Source: Anniella stebbinsi (lineage: Eukaryota; Chordata; Lepidosauria; Squamata; Anniellidae). Taken from it: a stretch of DNA of 64,000 nucleotides. The stretch lies in assembly GCA_029215795.1 (NCBI GenBank), contig JARDYH010000007.1:60814763-60878762 (forward strand), given 5' to 3'. This document shows, piece after piece, positions 42,726 to 56,100 of this stretch. Numbering within the stretch: the first letter of the stretch is position 1; every line of letters begins with the position of its first letter. The position numbers and the translations under genes were made by a program. Below the pieces are notes generated by a model. The model was not told the origin of the DNA. It was given only the letters and a program-made list of their open reading frames with translations, and made no database searches.

Positions 42726-43582
42726 CATTATACTTAGTATTAAAAACCATTTACATGCAAACATATAAGCATATAAACAAACAGCACACACACAGACGCA
42801 TATATATCTGAACAATTTTAATTTTAACACATATATCTAAACAATTTTAATGGTAGTTAAGTGAGCAGATGAAATTCCAGTTGGGTTTATAGAGTATTGA
42901 GCAAAACAACAAAAAAGATAGTCAAAGAACTTGGGATATCCTTAGTCCATTCCACCCCGATCCTCAGATCCATAGGCATATACTATCGGCCAGTTTGCAC
43001 GTCCCCCTGGCATGTAGGCCCCACATATACAACATCGAGGGATTGAACTCTGGGTTTGCCTCCACGCCTGGCCTCTCCTTTTTGTGTAGAACTGTTCTGG
43101 GGAGCACAGGCATGTCTTGGACACTTACTGCGGTTCCTCAGTGAGGCGAACACTTTTGTGGGTAAGCTTCCGGGAACATGGCTTGCCCATAATGTGCAGC
43201 CATGGGGGAGTATTGGGGTGCCTTCACCCAATGCTTAACAGTTCCAGTTGAACTGAATGTGTCCCTGAGAAGTGAGACACATACACTGGGCTTGTTCGGA
43301 CGATCGCGGTGGGGAGAGGACCTCTCCTGGCTTCTCCCCTTGCCCACTGCATGTGCTGTGCGCGCAAATGCCATTTGCACAACTCTCCGTGGGTTGGGTC
43401 GGTAACCCAGCGTGCGGTGGGGCAGGGGTGGCTTTGTACTGGCCCTACAGCCTCTACTGCACATCACAGGTTGTAGGATGGGTATGAAGCTACGGCCGGC
43501 ACTCCGTGCTCCGGGGTTGGACAATGTGCCAGCCTGCGCTACCGCTTGGGGAATTATGTATGTGGCAATTGCACGCACGAGG

Positions 43583-43812
43583 CATGTGTGGCGCAGTGGT
43601 TAAAGTGTTGGACTGGGACTCAGGAGATCCAGGTTCTAGTCTCCACTCAGCCATGAAGCTCACTGGGTGACTTTGGGTCAGTCACAGGCTCTCAGCCCAA
43701 CCTATCTCATAGGGTTGTTGTTGTGAGGATAAAATGAAGAGGAGGAGGGTTATGTGCGCTGCCTTGGGTTCCTTTGGAGGAAAAAAGGCGGGATATCAAT
43801 GCAATAAATAAA
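43583..43812 (+). repeat. Sauria-like tRNA SINE, family B, full length
   Basis: tRNA-like head with A box (TGTGGCGCAGTGGTTAAAG) and B box (GGTTCTAGTCTCC), a body with TGGGTGACTTTGGGTCAGTC, and the tail AAAAAGGCGGGATATCAATG followed by AATAAATAAA. It is the most complete copy of this family in the window. Confidence 0.9.
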
Positions 43813-44073
43813 AGAAAATGCAGGGGTGGGGTGGGGTGGGGCGGGGGGAGAAGCCACGATGGCTCCCTTTCCCTGTCGCAATCATCTGGACCCAGGCGCT
43901 TTCTCAAACTAGTACTTGGCATCAGCATCACAAACGTGTGACAGAATTATTGAAATGCAGGCCTTCCGTCTCAGTCTTCGTCTTTTTGCATCGTTGAACG
44001 TGGGCATCAAGGGCTAACGTGCATTTGATCTCCTTGCAGTATTTTAAAAGCGGGAAGACAAAAGGAGGGTTTG

Positions 44074-44192
44074 ATGTTTTGTGTGGCACCCGTCGGAGTG
44101 GGACCTATCATGAACATAACGAAGGGCGGGCTGGTGCTGTTCTCAGCCAATTCCAACCCATCGTGCATGGAACTATCAAAGAGAATTGCCGA
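44074..44192 (+). CDS. PRPSAP2: PRPSAP2 coding exon 1 (residues 1-40)
   Basis: Acceptor AG at 44038-44039; UTR to 44073. ATG 44074 gives [12 protein letters not shown], then [17 protein letters not shown] second in-frame ATG at 44110 (M13) starts the more conserved part and could be used. Donor GTAAGT at 44193. Confidence 0.92.
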
Positions 44193-47100
44193 GTAAGTAA
44201 AAGCCCTGTTTCTTTTTTGAAGCACTCTTTGCTGACTCTGTTTCAGCCTTGGCTCGGGTAAGTGTGGAATTAAAGCACAGCCTTCAGCAAGGTTAGAGCA
44301 TGCTGTCACGTGACTCAGTAGTGCTCCACAGCTGTTTGCCAAGATAAATTTACATATAAATAAATATAATAATAATAAGGTGCAGGATCAGTACAATGTG
44401 GGCTCTGTTCTAATCAGCCAAACGTGTGCATTTGATCAAGTCTTCTGATTTTAACGCATTATCTAATAAATCTGGTGTTCGTGGCTAGAAAACTGACCCA
44501 GGAGGGTTTACCACAAAGGTCCACCATACAACCCGGATAGAAGCATTTAAAACCTCCATTCTTTTTCTCCACTTCTCAGTATAGATTTTAAAAGTTAAAT
44601 CTAAAGAGCGGCTTGCCTCTTTGCAAAGCACTAGCGAACCAGAACAGCATATCTTGATACAACAGAGAGTTGTTGTAAAAGTTGGAGGCTAAGGGCAGCT
44701 GGTTGGCCACAGCATGAACGGAGGGCTGGACTAGATGGACCCTCGGTCTGATCCAGCATCAGGGCTCTTGTGTTCTTAATGGGAGAAAGGAGTTCAAGCA
44801 TAGGGACTAGCAAAGGAGAGGAAGTGGAGCTGTTCAAGGAATCGCACCTTCTAGGATTTAAATAATCTGCAAGGTAATCCTAAACACATTTTAAGGGAAG
44901 TCAAATTCCATGGTCAGGGCATTTAGAACTGCAGACTTGGAAATAATTCTGTGTGTCGTTCCGTCGGTGGCCACCTTGGAAGAGTTCTGTAAATTCATCA
45001 GTTTGCATACAGCTCCTCCTGCTCGTCTATGTTTTAGACGTCAGCACACAACCTCTGTTCTGCTCCCTCCCCCAGGTCTTGTCCGTCCTGGTTTAAGTGT
45101 GTCCTCTCCACTTGTCTAAGGTTCCCTTGTAGCCTGAGGATCCCTTAATTGCTCATTTTTTCCATGCCGGACGACTTTCAAATTCATTTTCCAAACGCTC
45201 TTTCGATGAGAACACTTCCTTCAGGCCAAACCTGTTCCAGTGATTGTTTAGCCTCCTCAGATGCCAAATGGAAGTTTAGCTCAGCCAATACTGGTTGGAG
45301 CAGGATGGGTGTAATTTTCTGCCCTTGGCAGCAGCCTGGCCAGGCCAGAAAGAAAACCAGTTACTGAATAATGTAGATGCTCAGAAATGGGGCTTTGATG
45401 GCTTGGATGAGTAATGCAAGGGGCAGAACACCCATTTAGAAGGCCGTCACTGGCTCAGCCAGTCTAGCGGAAAAGGTTCTGTTTTTGCTGATTTAAGAAA
45501 TGGTATTGAAGGGTGGGAGTGGGAGAGGTTTATTGGGAAAGAAAGACCCCCTAGAAGAGCAAATCGCAGTGTGATGTTTGGGGATGTGGGGGTGGGGGCA
45601 TTATTCTCCTCAAAGGTACATTTATAGGTGGGGCCTCTAATACAACCAGAGCATGTGTTGGCACAGCAATTAGCAGCATCTACCACTGATGCTGGGAAAA
45701 CAATCAAATACTTCAAGAACAGTAGTCATCCATCTAGCTAGTTTGGTACGCCAGGGTTCACTCTGTAGTCTTGTCTGAAACTGTAGGCAATTGACATTTC
45801 TTGTGTCCAGTCTGCATTTTAAACTTCTCCTCGTCTGGCGAAACACCTGTCACCCCTTAAACAAATTATGAAGCTACTGATGGATTCCTTAGCTGTTGCA
45901 AGCAGTCTTGGATTGAATTACAATGCACTTACTTTAAAAAGGTGTGATTACAATAAATGTATGTTTCCTCTACGGCCCATAAATCTGGAGCCTTGTACAG
46001 TTTTGGGTCCTAGTTTTTGAGTTCATTTTCCTTGTGGTGATCTTTGCTTCGCCTTGGATTCTTGTGCAGGCGGCTGGGACTGGAGATGGGCAAAGTTCAG
46101 GTGTACCAAGAGCCAAACAGAGGTAAGGAGCTGCCGCTTAAGACATTTATCACTCAGAGCTGAAGAAAGGAGGTGCTAATTCATGAAATAACAACAACAA
46201 CAACAACAATAATAATAACAACAACATATTTATTTATTTCTTACCTGCCTCTCCCTCCGGATTGAGGCGGGGAACAACATCAAATATTAAATACTTAAAA
46301 CTGATTAAAAGTACATAAAATGAATACATTATTAAAATACCAATAAAATACCAGTAAAACACGTAACATTCATCTGGGTAGGCCTGCCGGAAGAGATTGG
46401 TCTTTATGACTTTCTTAAAGTCAAGGAGACTATTAAGTTGATGAATCTCCTCCGGCAGGCCATTCCACAGTCTGGGAGCAGGGGAAGAGAAGGTCCTCTG
46501 GGGCTGACTGTAGTAAATTCTTCCCAGAGGACCTGAGCGTGTGGGGAGGATTGTATGGGAGAAGGCAATCCCGCAGGAAACCTGGACCCAAACCATGTAA
46601 GGTTTAAAAGTGATGACCAACACTTTGTACTTCGCCCGGAAAGTAATTGGCAGCCAGTGAAGTGATTTTAAAGCTGGTGTAATATGGTTACCCCTGGCTG
46701 CCATATTTTGAACTAGTTGAAGTTTCCGGACTAGGCACAGAGGTAGCCCGATGTACAGCGCAACATTTCCCATTATAAGCTTCCTCCCCTGAAGAATCCC
46801 TTCAGGTGATCCATGCGTTAATATTAGCATCCTTCACTCCCTGTGCTAGCGCTTTGGGGGGGGGGGAACAATACCTTTACCTACACTGTTGAGGGAGGCC
46901 ACTTCCTGATCTCCTCTCCTGCCTGAATTACTTAAGTAGAGGCGGCGTATTCTTGTTGTCAGCCTGCACTTGCAGTTCTGTGTCAGGATTGCATCATGTC
47001 GCGTGGATTTTGCTACCTGAAAATAGCTCCTGTTGCTCCCTGTTTGACCAAAGCCTTACCTGTGTTTTCATGATGCAACGGCATCACGAGGGAGGAAAAC

Positions 47101-50100
47101 AATTACATCTTATGTGGTCCTGCCTTAGGAACAGAGGAAGCTGCCTCATACTGAGTCAGAGCCTGGGTCTGCCTAGCCCAGTATTGTTGGCACTGACCGG
47201 CAGCAGCGGCTCTCCAGGGTTTCAGGCAGGCGTTTTTCCAGCACCACCTGCAGATGCTGGGGATCAAACCCGAGACCTTCTGTATGCAAAGCGTGTGCTC
47301 TGACACTGAGCCACAGCCTTTCCTGTTTCTGTTAGGCAGAGAGGGGCCCAGCTGGATCCCATCTAGTCCTTTCTAGGCCACCTTAGGAGGGTTTTCTGCC
47401 CTGAAACATAGCCTAGAAATGTTTTAAATAAATAAATAGTCCAGTGTTCTGTTTCCCACAGTGGCCCACCAGATGCCGCTGGGAAGTCTCTAAGCTGGGC
47501 GTCACGGCAGCAGCCTCCCCTGCTTGTCCCTATTATGCGGCGCTACGAGGTGGAGTGTGCTTCTACATGTCAGGTTCCTAGCCTTACTTGGAACTGACAG
47601 CCATGCTAGTTAGCCAGTCCATCAGCAAATGCTGGATGAAAGGTCGCCATGTGAGCGTGGCAAGGATTTGTAGAGTAGAGCCCTTGCTGTGCCCACATCT
47701 GCGCCAGCCTCTGTATGAACCTCCAAAGGTTCTCTAGGACACTGCAGTATCAATCTGTAAATCAGGGGTATCGAACCTCTGGCCCACACCGGCTTCCGAT
47801 TTGGCCCTCCGGAGTCCGTCAGATGGCCGCCACCCCTGACATGTCTTTCCGAAGGCTTTGTAACTGGTACTCTGAGCTTCAAGCTAAAAGACGCTAGTAT
47901 TTTGGGTGCTGTGGCCCTGCCTTCATCCCCACTTCCCACTGGAATTTCATTTATTCCTTCATTTGCAGTTTTTTAAGGCCACCTTAAAATAGTGTTTAGG
48001 TCACCTCCGAGAGATTCTCTGAAATTGAATTTGGCCCTCGGCTGCTGTAAGTGTTTCTGGTGAGGTTGTAGATGTTCATTCAACACTGAACGTCCGTTGG
48101 ATCCCACCACGCCTCCCTTAAATAAAGACCCGAGGGGCAGCTTCCTTGCAGAGTTGGTGTGCGTCACCGGAGGGAGGGAGGGTCCCTGACGATTAGACAC
48201 TGAGCGTGTGTGTTCTTTTGGCAGAAACACGAGTGCAGATTCAAGAGTCCGTGAGAGGGAAAGATGTCTTTATCATCCAGACTGTTTCAAAGTGAGTACA
48301 AACGCCTGCTCGGAATAAAGCCTCTGCAACTTCTGCATTTGTGTTTCTGAAACGTTTGTGGTGGGATAGGGCGTTCATAACAACTTTTCCTGGACTCTTC
48401 TTAACTCTCTTCTTCCTCAATATAAGCCTGGGGTTATACGCATCTTTCTGCATGAGAAGAAGGGATGCTGTATCTACCCATTCTTCAATGTCCCACTTGA
48501 TCTCTTGCCTGTAGCGCCACTTAAGATGATTCCGTCGTTATCCGTAGCACATCGATGAAGCCGGTAGCTGAACTTGAGCTAGGCAAAGACCCAAACTATT
48601 GTAAGCATCTGTAACTAGATTATGTTTTACCTTAGTTTAAGAAAATTCTATAACTAGCTAATCCCGGTTAATTTGAAAGTCCTAATATTTTCGCTCCTGT
48701 AGCTCAGCTCTGCTGGGTTGGGGGGAGGGAAGAGGCTACTGACTGCTTGATTATTATTATTTATTGCATTGCATTTATATCCTCCCTCTTTCCTCCAAGG
48801 AACCCAAGGCGGCATATTCATAATCCTCTTCTCCACTTTATCCTCACAACAACAGCCCTATGGGGAAGGTTGGGCTGAGAGCCTGTGACTGGCCCAAAGT
48901 CGCCCAGTGAGCTTCTACAGCTGAGTGGGGACTAGAACCCGGATCTCCCGACTCCCAGTCCAACACTTTAGCCACTACACCACATTGGCTCTACTGCACT
49001 GCCTTTCTCCAATCTGTGTTTGATCCAGAGCAGGGGTACCGAAATTCAGGCCCAGGGGCCAAATCCAACCCTGTGAGGGTCCCCTGAAGGCCACCCGCCC
49101 TTTCCTTCAACTTCTAACAACATAAGAACATAGGAAGTGTCGTGCTGGATCAGACCAAGGCTCCATCTAGTCCAGCACTCTGTTCGCAGAGTGGCCATAC
49201 AGCTGTCGACCAGGGACGAATAAAGCAGGACACGGTGCAACAGCACCCTCCCACCCATGTTCCCCAGCAACTGGTGCACACAGGCTTACTGCCTCGGATA
49301 CTGGAGGTAGCACATAGCATCAGAGCTAGTAGCCCTGGATGGCCTTCTCCAGGAATTTATCCTACCCCCTTTTAAAGCCATCCAGATTAGTGGCCATCAC
49401 GACATCTTGTGGTAGTGAATTCCATAATTTTAACTATGCGCTGTGTGAAGAAGTCCTTCCTTTTATTCGTCCTGAATCTCCCACCAATCAGCTTCATGAG
49501 ATATGACCCCTTCGGGTTCTAGTATTTTGAGAGAGGGAGAAAAATATCTCCCTATCCACATTCTCCACACCATGCATAATTTTGCATACCTCTAGCATGT
49601 CTCTTGTTCGGTGGTTTCCCAGCATTTGTTCTCCAGAATAAGGCTTAGTTGTTGGCTGTGAGAGCTTTAAGTTCAAAGAGGTTGGGATGTTTGGGGCTGT
49701 GCCCACAGTGGAGAGCACAGCCCCAAATTCGAATTTGGCACTCAGGCTGAAAGAGGTACGGCAGCCCCGGTTCTGTCATGGGAACCCACTTTTGCTCCAA
49801 GGCAAACATGGATGAGGGGTGACGAAGGGGAAACATGGCATTGCTGTGTTGCCTTTGTGGGACGTGGCTTTTCTTCCCTCCCCCAGGATGCTTGTCCAAC
49901 GTGTCCAAGAAATGGAGTTTCTACAGTTCCTAGATATTTTATTTTGTATATTACATTTTTATACTGCCCAATAGCCGAGGCTCTCTGGGCAGTTTACAAT
50001 TAAAACCACAAAATTCAACAAGTAAAAAAATGAAAAGTTAAAAATACCGTATAAAACCCAAAATAAGTTATAGTCCAGGGAAAGCCTGTCTGAAAAAGAT

Positions 50101-53100
50101 ATGTTTTCAGGAGGCGTTTAAAGAATGTTACATTTTCTGCCTCCCAAACTGCACGAGGGAGGGTTTTCCAGAGGGTGGGTGCCACTACGGAGAAGGCCCC
50201 ACCATTGAGGTTCTTCCTGGCAACATTCTGTTCGTTTTGGAATGTCGAGCAAGACTTCCTCTGAATATCGTAAATGTTGTCTGCGTATATATAAGGGAAG
50301 GCGGTCTGCTAGGTATCCTATATGTAAGAGGAGCTATATGGTTGTGGACTCTTGGTGAGAGGTAATCCTCCAAACAAGGAAATGGCAGCAGGAGAAAGTT
50401 GCATCAAGTTCAGCAAAGATTCCTAGATAATTTCCGGGTAATGGGTTTGTTTCTCAGCTTCTTTCTCCAGCGAATGAAGGACTTTTGTGTTTAAAATCCC
50501 CATTACAATGCAGGATTTATTGTAAATCGGAGTCTAGATAAAGAACCAGCGCCTTGTCATTGCAGGGATGTGAATACGACCATCATGGAACTCCTTATCA
50601 TGGTCTATGCCTGCAAAACGTCCTGTGCCAAAAGCATCATTGGAGTGGTCCCCTACTTCCCATACAGCAAGCAGTGCAAGATGAGGAAAAGGGGCTCCAT
50701 TGTCTCCAAGCTTCTGGCTTCGATGATGTGCAAGGCAGGTAAGAACATGGAGCAGTGGGCAAGGGCGAAGCATGGCGGGGCCCTTGGACAATCCCTCATC
50801 TGATCTCTCTTCAGCTGCTCCTGTCGTCCAGGGGCTTGGCTCTCGTTTAAAGGTCCTTCCATGAGACAGGGAAGGAAAAGAGGGAGGGCTTATGAAGGAA
50901 AGTGACACCTTGCTATCTATTGAGCAGCTGTAGCTCGGTGGCAAAGCACCTGCTTTTGCTTGCAGAAGGTCTCCAGAAGACCTCTGCCTGAAACCCTGGA
51001 GAGCCATTGCTGCCAAACAGACTAGGCAATATTGAGCTAAATGGACCAAGGGTCTGTCTTGGTTTAATTTATGTACTTATTATTTATTAAGTATTTGTTA
51101 TTTATTATCATAGCTGTGGTGAGATGAATTTACTATTTGCACAGGCAGATATTTAAAGTATAAATTGTAATGTTTATTGTGGGATAAGTACTTCCTAAAT
51201 CACCACTACTTGAGGAATACATCTTCATTATCTGCCACCTATTTCTTACAGTTTTGACATTTAAAGTATTGGTTCCTTCTGTTTCCCCCAAGGTCTGACT
51301 CACCTGATCACTATGGACTTACATCAAAAGGAAATCCAAGGGTTCTTTAATGTCCCAGTCGACAACCTGAGAGCATCTCCATTTTTGCTACAGTACATCC
51401 AAGAAGAGGTGAGCAAAGCCGTGTTGCATTTCATTTCATTCATCACATGTCACCGGCTTCCAAGCTAAATGGGGTGGGTGATCTCTATGCATCCCATCCT
51501 AGGCCTGGCGAGTATGATGGGCAATCCTTGTTTTGAGCTGAACTGTTCCTACTTTAATGAGCATCAAACATGGTTACGGGGATGTGAACAGTTAGATAAT
51601 GTGTTGACAGCTGGCAAATCCATTGGTGTTGGAATTCTACTATACAGGACTTAAAGCGTGTTGGTGCATCCCAAACCCTTTTACAGGGATGTTTCCTGTT
51701 TGGGATGCCCAGCCAGCCTGGAGCAAGAGGCTCATGCTTTTTGTGGCTTGTGAGAAAAGCTCTCTAAAAGGGAAAAGGCATGTCGGGAAAAGAAGGAGAA
51801 GCAACGTTTTAGTATAGGGGCAATTTTAAATTTCCACGGCAAAAGGCGAGGTGAAAATGACAACTTTTGTATGGGGGCTTTATTTTCCTCCCACTTTGTT
51901 TGCAGATACCAGACTACAGGAATGCTGTGATCGTGGCCAAATCTCCTGCATCTGCAAAGAGGTGGGTGTCTAGTTTAATCTTCTGAACCATTTCACTGTA
52001 GAGTCAAACTAACTTTGACACCTGAAGTTTGCATCTGTACAGGGATGAAGATCACTTCTAATAAATTGCAGCAGGTGGCAGTAGGAATTAGCAGAACACC
52101 TCAGCCTGTGTATACTTCTACTAATAAAGTTTATTTTATTTATTTATTTATTTATTTATTTTTATTTATTTATTTATTTATTTATTTATAATCTGCCCAA
52201 TAAAATACATTCTCTGGGTGGATTACAACAAACCAGAAGAATACAAAAAAAACCCAGTACAGAAGACATTCATATAGCGTCTAACAAACTGCCTTGCCGT
52301 CCCATTTCTAAGAAACATATACAATAGCAATTGGAAAACAGTAGCAAGATACCTTGACTCTGCTGTGCAGACCTCTGCGTGCGGAACTAAAAACACTGGG
52401 TGGTCTCAGCCTGCTAAAATCCTCAAATGTAAAAATACGAATGTGACAAACAGGTGGTTTGGGAAAGTTGTGTTTTATACAAGTATACTTGTGTGGAAGC
52501 GCTGGGCCTGATTAGTCGACACTTGGTCGTTGGCCGAGGTTGTTTGCTATGCAATTTGTGTATTGGCCTTTAATCTTTGTTGAAAACTGAAATACAACAG
52601 AACGCAAAGATGGTAACTGGAATGGATGTTTGCACGAACCTGTCGGTGTTTTGTCATCGACTTGGCCTGACCTCAGTGTGCAGCCGCCAACTAAGTTTCG
52701 TTGGAGAGGAATTTCTGTCTTAACCTCCCATCCTTTGTATCATTCTTCGTTGTTCCTCCTTCTGTTTCTCATATCAGTAGTGAGGTGCGTTAACAGTGTT
52801 GTTTTGCGTTGCCTTTAGAGCACAATCGTTTGCAGAGCGCTTGAGACTGGGGATTGCTGTGATACACGGCGAAGCTCAAGACGCAGAGTCTGACCTGGTG
52901 GATGGCCGCCATTCGCCACCAACAGCCAAAAGTGTCTCTGCCATTCACCCTAGCTTAGAGATGCCCAGTAAGTAGCTGTGTGTGGGAGCTGGTGCTCGTC
53001 TGGATGTGTATTCCATGTGCAACAGGTAGCTTGCTCTCATCTATGCTACAGCATTTGGAAACCCGCATGTGGTGCTTTGTTGTGGAAAATTAACTTAATT

Positions 53101-56100
53101 AAATTAATTAGTATTAACATTCAAAGCCCTAAACGGCTTGGGGCCAGGCTATCTGAAGGAACGCCTCCTCCCATATGTACCTGCGCAGACCCTAAGATCA
53201 TCCTCAGGGGTCCTTCTCTGTGAGCCCCTGCCAAAGGAAGTGAGGCAGGTGGCTACCAGGAGGAGGACCTTCTCTGCTGTGGCACCCCGGCTGTGGAATG
53301 ACCTCCCTAGAGAGGCTCACCTGGCACCAGATGAAGACCTTTTTATTTTCTTAGTATTTCAACAGTTCAGTTTAATTTTTAACTTTGCTGTTTTAAATTT
53401 GTATTTTAAATATGTATTAATTTCTGCATGGCTGCTTGGTTTTATCCTGCTTGTGCTCTTATATTGTATTTTTATACTGTTGTTGTTTTATATTTTAAAT
53501 GGTTTTCATGGTTTTAATTTTTGTCAACCGCCCAGAGAGCTTGGGCTATTGGGCGGTATAGAAATGCAATAAATAAGAAAATTTGAGAGTTTGGCCTTGC
53601 CCTTAAGTCCTTTTGCAGTTCCATTTAGGAGACATCTACCTTGCTTTGCATGTCATGGTAAGCTAGAATGGCTGAGAATTCTGGCTTGTCGTGAGCAGGC
53701 AAGCAAGCTGGTGCTTGCTTCGTGATCTCTCCTACTTGCCTTCTCCTGCCAGTGTGAGTGGCTAAACAAACCAGGAGACCTCCATCCATGGTGGTTTAGT
53801 GTCTCCAAACTGGGATCTCCGGCTTGTTGCTTTCCTAACCAGCTAGAATCGTAAGTCAAGAACAACTTCTCAGCAATTCCAGCTTACCCTGACTTGTGAT
53901 CTGGCCCAATGTGTTCTGACCACCTTGACGACTGAGAGGCAGCACAGAAACTTAAAAATTGAAGATGGTGGCGTGTGCACTTCGGAGAGGTATCTCACCA
54001 TGCATCGGGAACCATTAACTATGATAGACCTTGGACACGGGTGAAATATTAGCCAATGCGGCCCAGCTAGTGGGAGAAATGTAGGAGAGAAATGGACTCT
54101 CGGTGGAGCATTAGGTTTAATTCTTGCCAGTTAACTCTGTCCACCCAAACCTATTTATGCTCTCTTCAGAGAAGGCTTCTCACCCCCACAGAGTTTCTGT
54201 GCGTTGGAGAGCTTTGCTGCTTGTTACCTACCAAAGAGATGGAATTCAAATCCAGAAATACAAATATAAATTCAAAAGAAATTGTGCCCTGTAAGATGCC
54301 CTCTGCTGCCTCCCTGGGCAGAGCCAATGGTGGGTGAGAGAAAGTATCTACCGATAACATGTATATAAGAATACAGGGGAAGAATGCTAGGAGTTGAAGG
54401 CTATACGATATGCTACTCTTCTGTTTTTCCTTCCTAAACCAGTGCTCATTCCAAAAGAGAAGCCTCCCATCACGGTGGTCGGAGATGTAGGCGGAAGGAT
54501 AGCCATTATTGTGGTATGTAGTCCTCTTAGTGCAGCAACCTGTGGATTCTGAACTGCCTGTAGGGTTTGACAGGGGAGCGTGTGGATACCTGCGTGTTGA
54601 GAACGCTTCAGCTAGGAGTGCTTAAAAGGCAGACGGTCTGTTAGATGCTATTTTCGCTGCTCGGTTTGAATAATAATAACCCTTTGGATCAGGAAAATAA
54701 AGAATAATTTGCCTGAAATGGCTTTGAGCCAAACTCTCTAGCTTGAGTTGAAAAATGTTCCCTCTTATTTAACTTGGAATGTCAGAACGGAGTAACATTG
54801 TTCTCTCTATGAATCCCCCACCCCCTGCTTGTGAAAGGGTCTCCCTAGAAAGGCTTGCCTGGTGCCTTGATTTGATGTCATTTTGGTGCCCGGCTGAGAC
54901 CTGTTTCATTTTCCCAGTTTCTTTAATCTGACCAGTTTTGTTTTCTGCTGACTGCTTTTCTGCTGCTCTTCTACGTTGTGATGTTCTGATGTGTTTGTGC
55001 TGTTTTTTTCCCCTTAACATCATGCTTGTACTTTCTTTTGTTTTTATTGTAATTTTAATTCCTTGTAAGCTTCCCTAGGAACCTGTTGAAGGCTGGGACA
55101 GAACTCCCGTAAATGTATTGGAATACTAAAGCCATGCCATGTAAAAATTTGATCCTGGCCACTGTAGCTTAGTTCCACTGGCGAGGAGAGTGAGGATGCT
55201 TCCGTGCCGAAACTCTTACAACCAGGTCTTATACTTACGGGAAGCTGCAGCACCTGATACAGGACATATTAAGGCTTAAGAGCGAGTTCACATTGTACTT
55301 AAATTTGGGTACGAAAGGTACTAGAGCTTTTAGATGGCCAAAGACGTGAGGCCACGTCAGATGGTGTGGGTGCACTCCTTGAAATTCAGTAGCTGGGTTT
55401 GTGTGCATTTAAACAAAGAAGCGGCGACTGGGGAAGGATCGTGCCTCACCACCCGCGTCTTTGTAGGGATATCCAGCCGTCTCAAACTGCATCTGCCACC
55501 CAAATTGATGGCACTGCAGGTGTGTTTTGCTGTTTTTAAATGACGTTAATTGTGTGCCTGAATTAGGTTTGATCTTTTATCATAAAACGCTGGGAGATCT
55601 GGGGTTCGAGCTGCTGGTGGGTTGTGGGGAGATACGGATCAGGTGCGTCAGATGTGGCTGCCCACATTGTAGAGCTGCTAACTTGGAACTGCACTGGTTT
55701 GCTCTAAATTAAAGGGACAAACCTCTCATGGGAACAGGAAGCCATCAATTCCCATTCTGTCTGCATCCGTAATTAAAATCATAAAAGGGCTTCTAGTAGC
55801 AGAGGAGAGACAAATATTTGCTTCTACAAGCAAGATTGTTGTTGGTTTGTTGTTTTTTTAATTTGATGTCCTTTCTAATTGCGCTCAGTACTCCAGTTTA
55901 TATAAAGTTAAAACATTTCCATCATGAGATGGCTGGCAATTATTCTCCACCTATGGAGTTATTAGCTGTTAGTCCAGTTCTTGCACTGAATGACACGTTC
56001 TGATGTTTGCCACTTTCACAAAAAAGGCAGTCTGGCTTTTCGTACTGCGTAGGGACAAGGACAAACCATCTTAACAGGTGCTGAAAGGCTTGTGCGTTAG

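Larger units (their letters stand above)
36565..44039 (+). other. PRPSAP2 intron 1 contents
   Basis: Begins with alternating purine/pyrimidine TG/TA-rich DNA (about 36770-37060) and (C)18 at 37223-37240. An H1 hairpin lies at 40045-40155, a short (GAT) repeat at about 41932-41950, (C)13 at 42521-42533, a LINE tail at 42655-42725 and a full Sauria-like SINE at 43583-43812. Much of 38,000-42,500 shows no repeat I recognise and could hold regulatory DNA. Confidence 0.55.

Noticed and set aside
43588..43650. tRNA gene
   Set aside because: A and B boxes are those of a SINE head; the body and tail of the SINE follow and no cloverleaf is complete.
46234..46830. 198-codon minus-strand frame as a host gene
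   Set aside because: Its sequence is the C-terminus of a LINE ORF2, with the LINE 3' tail attached.
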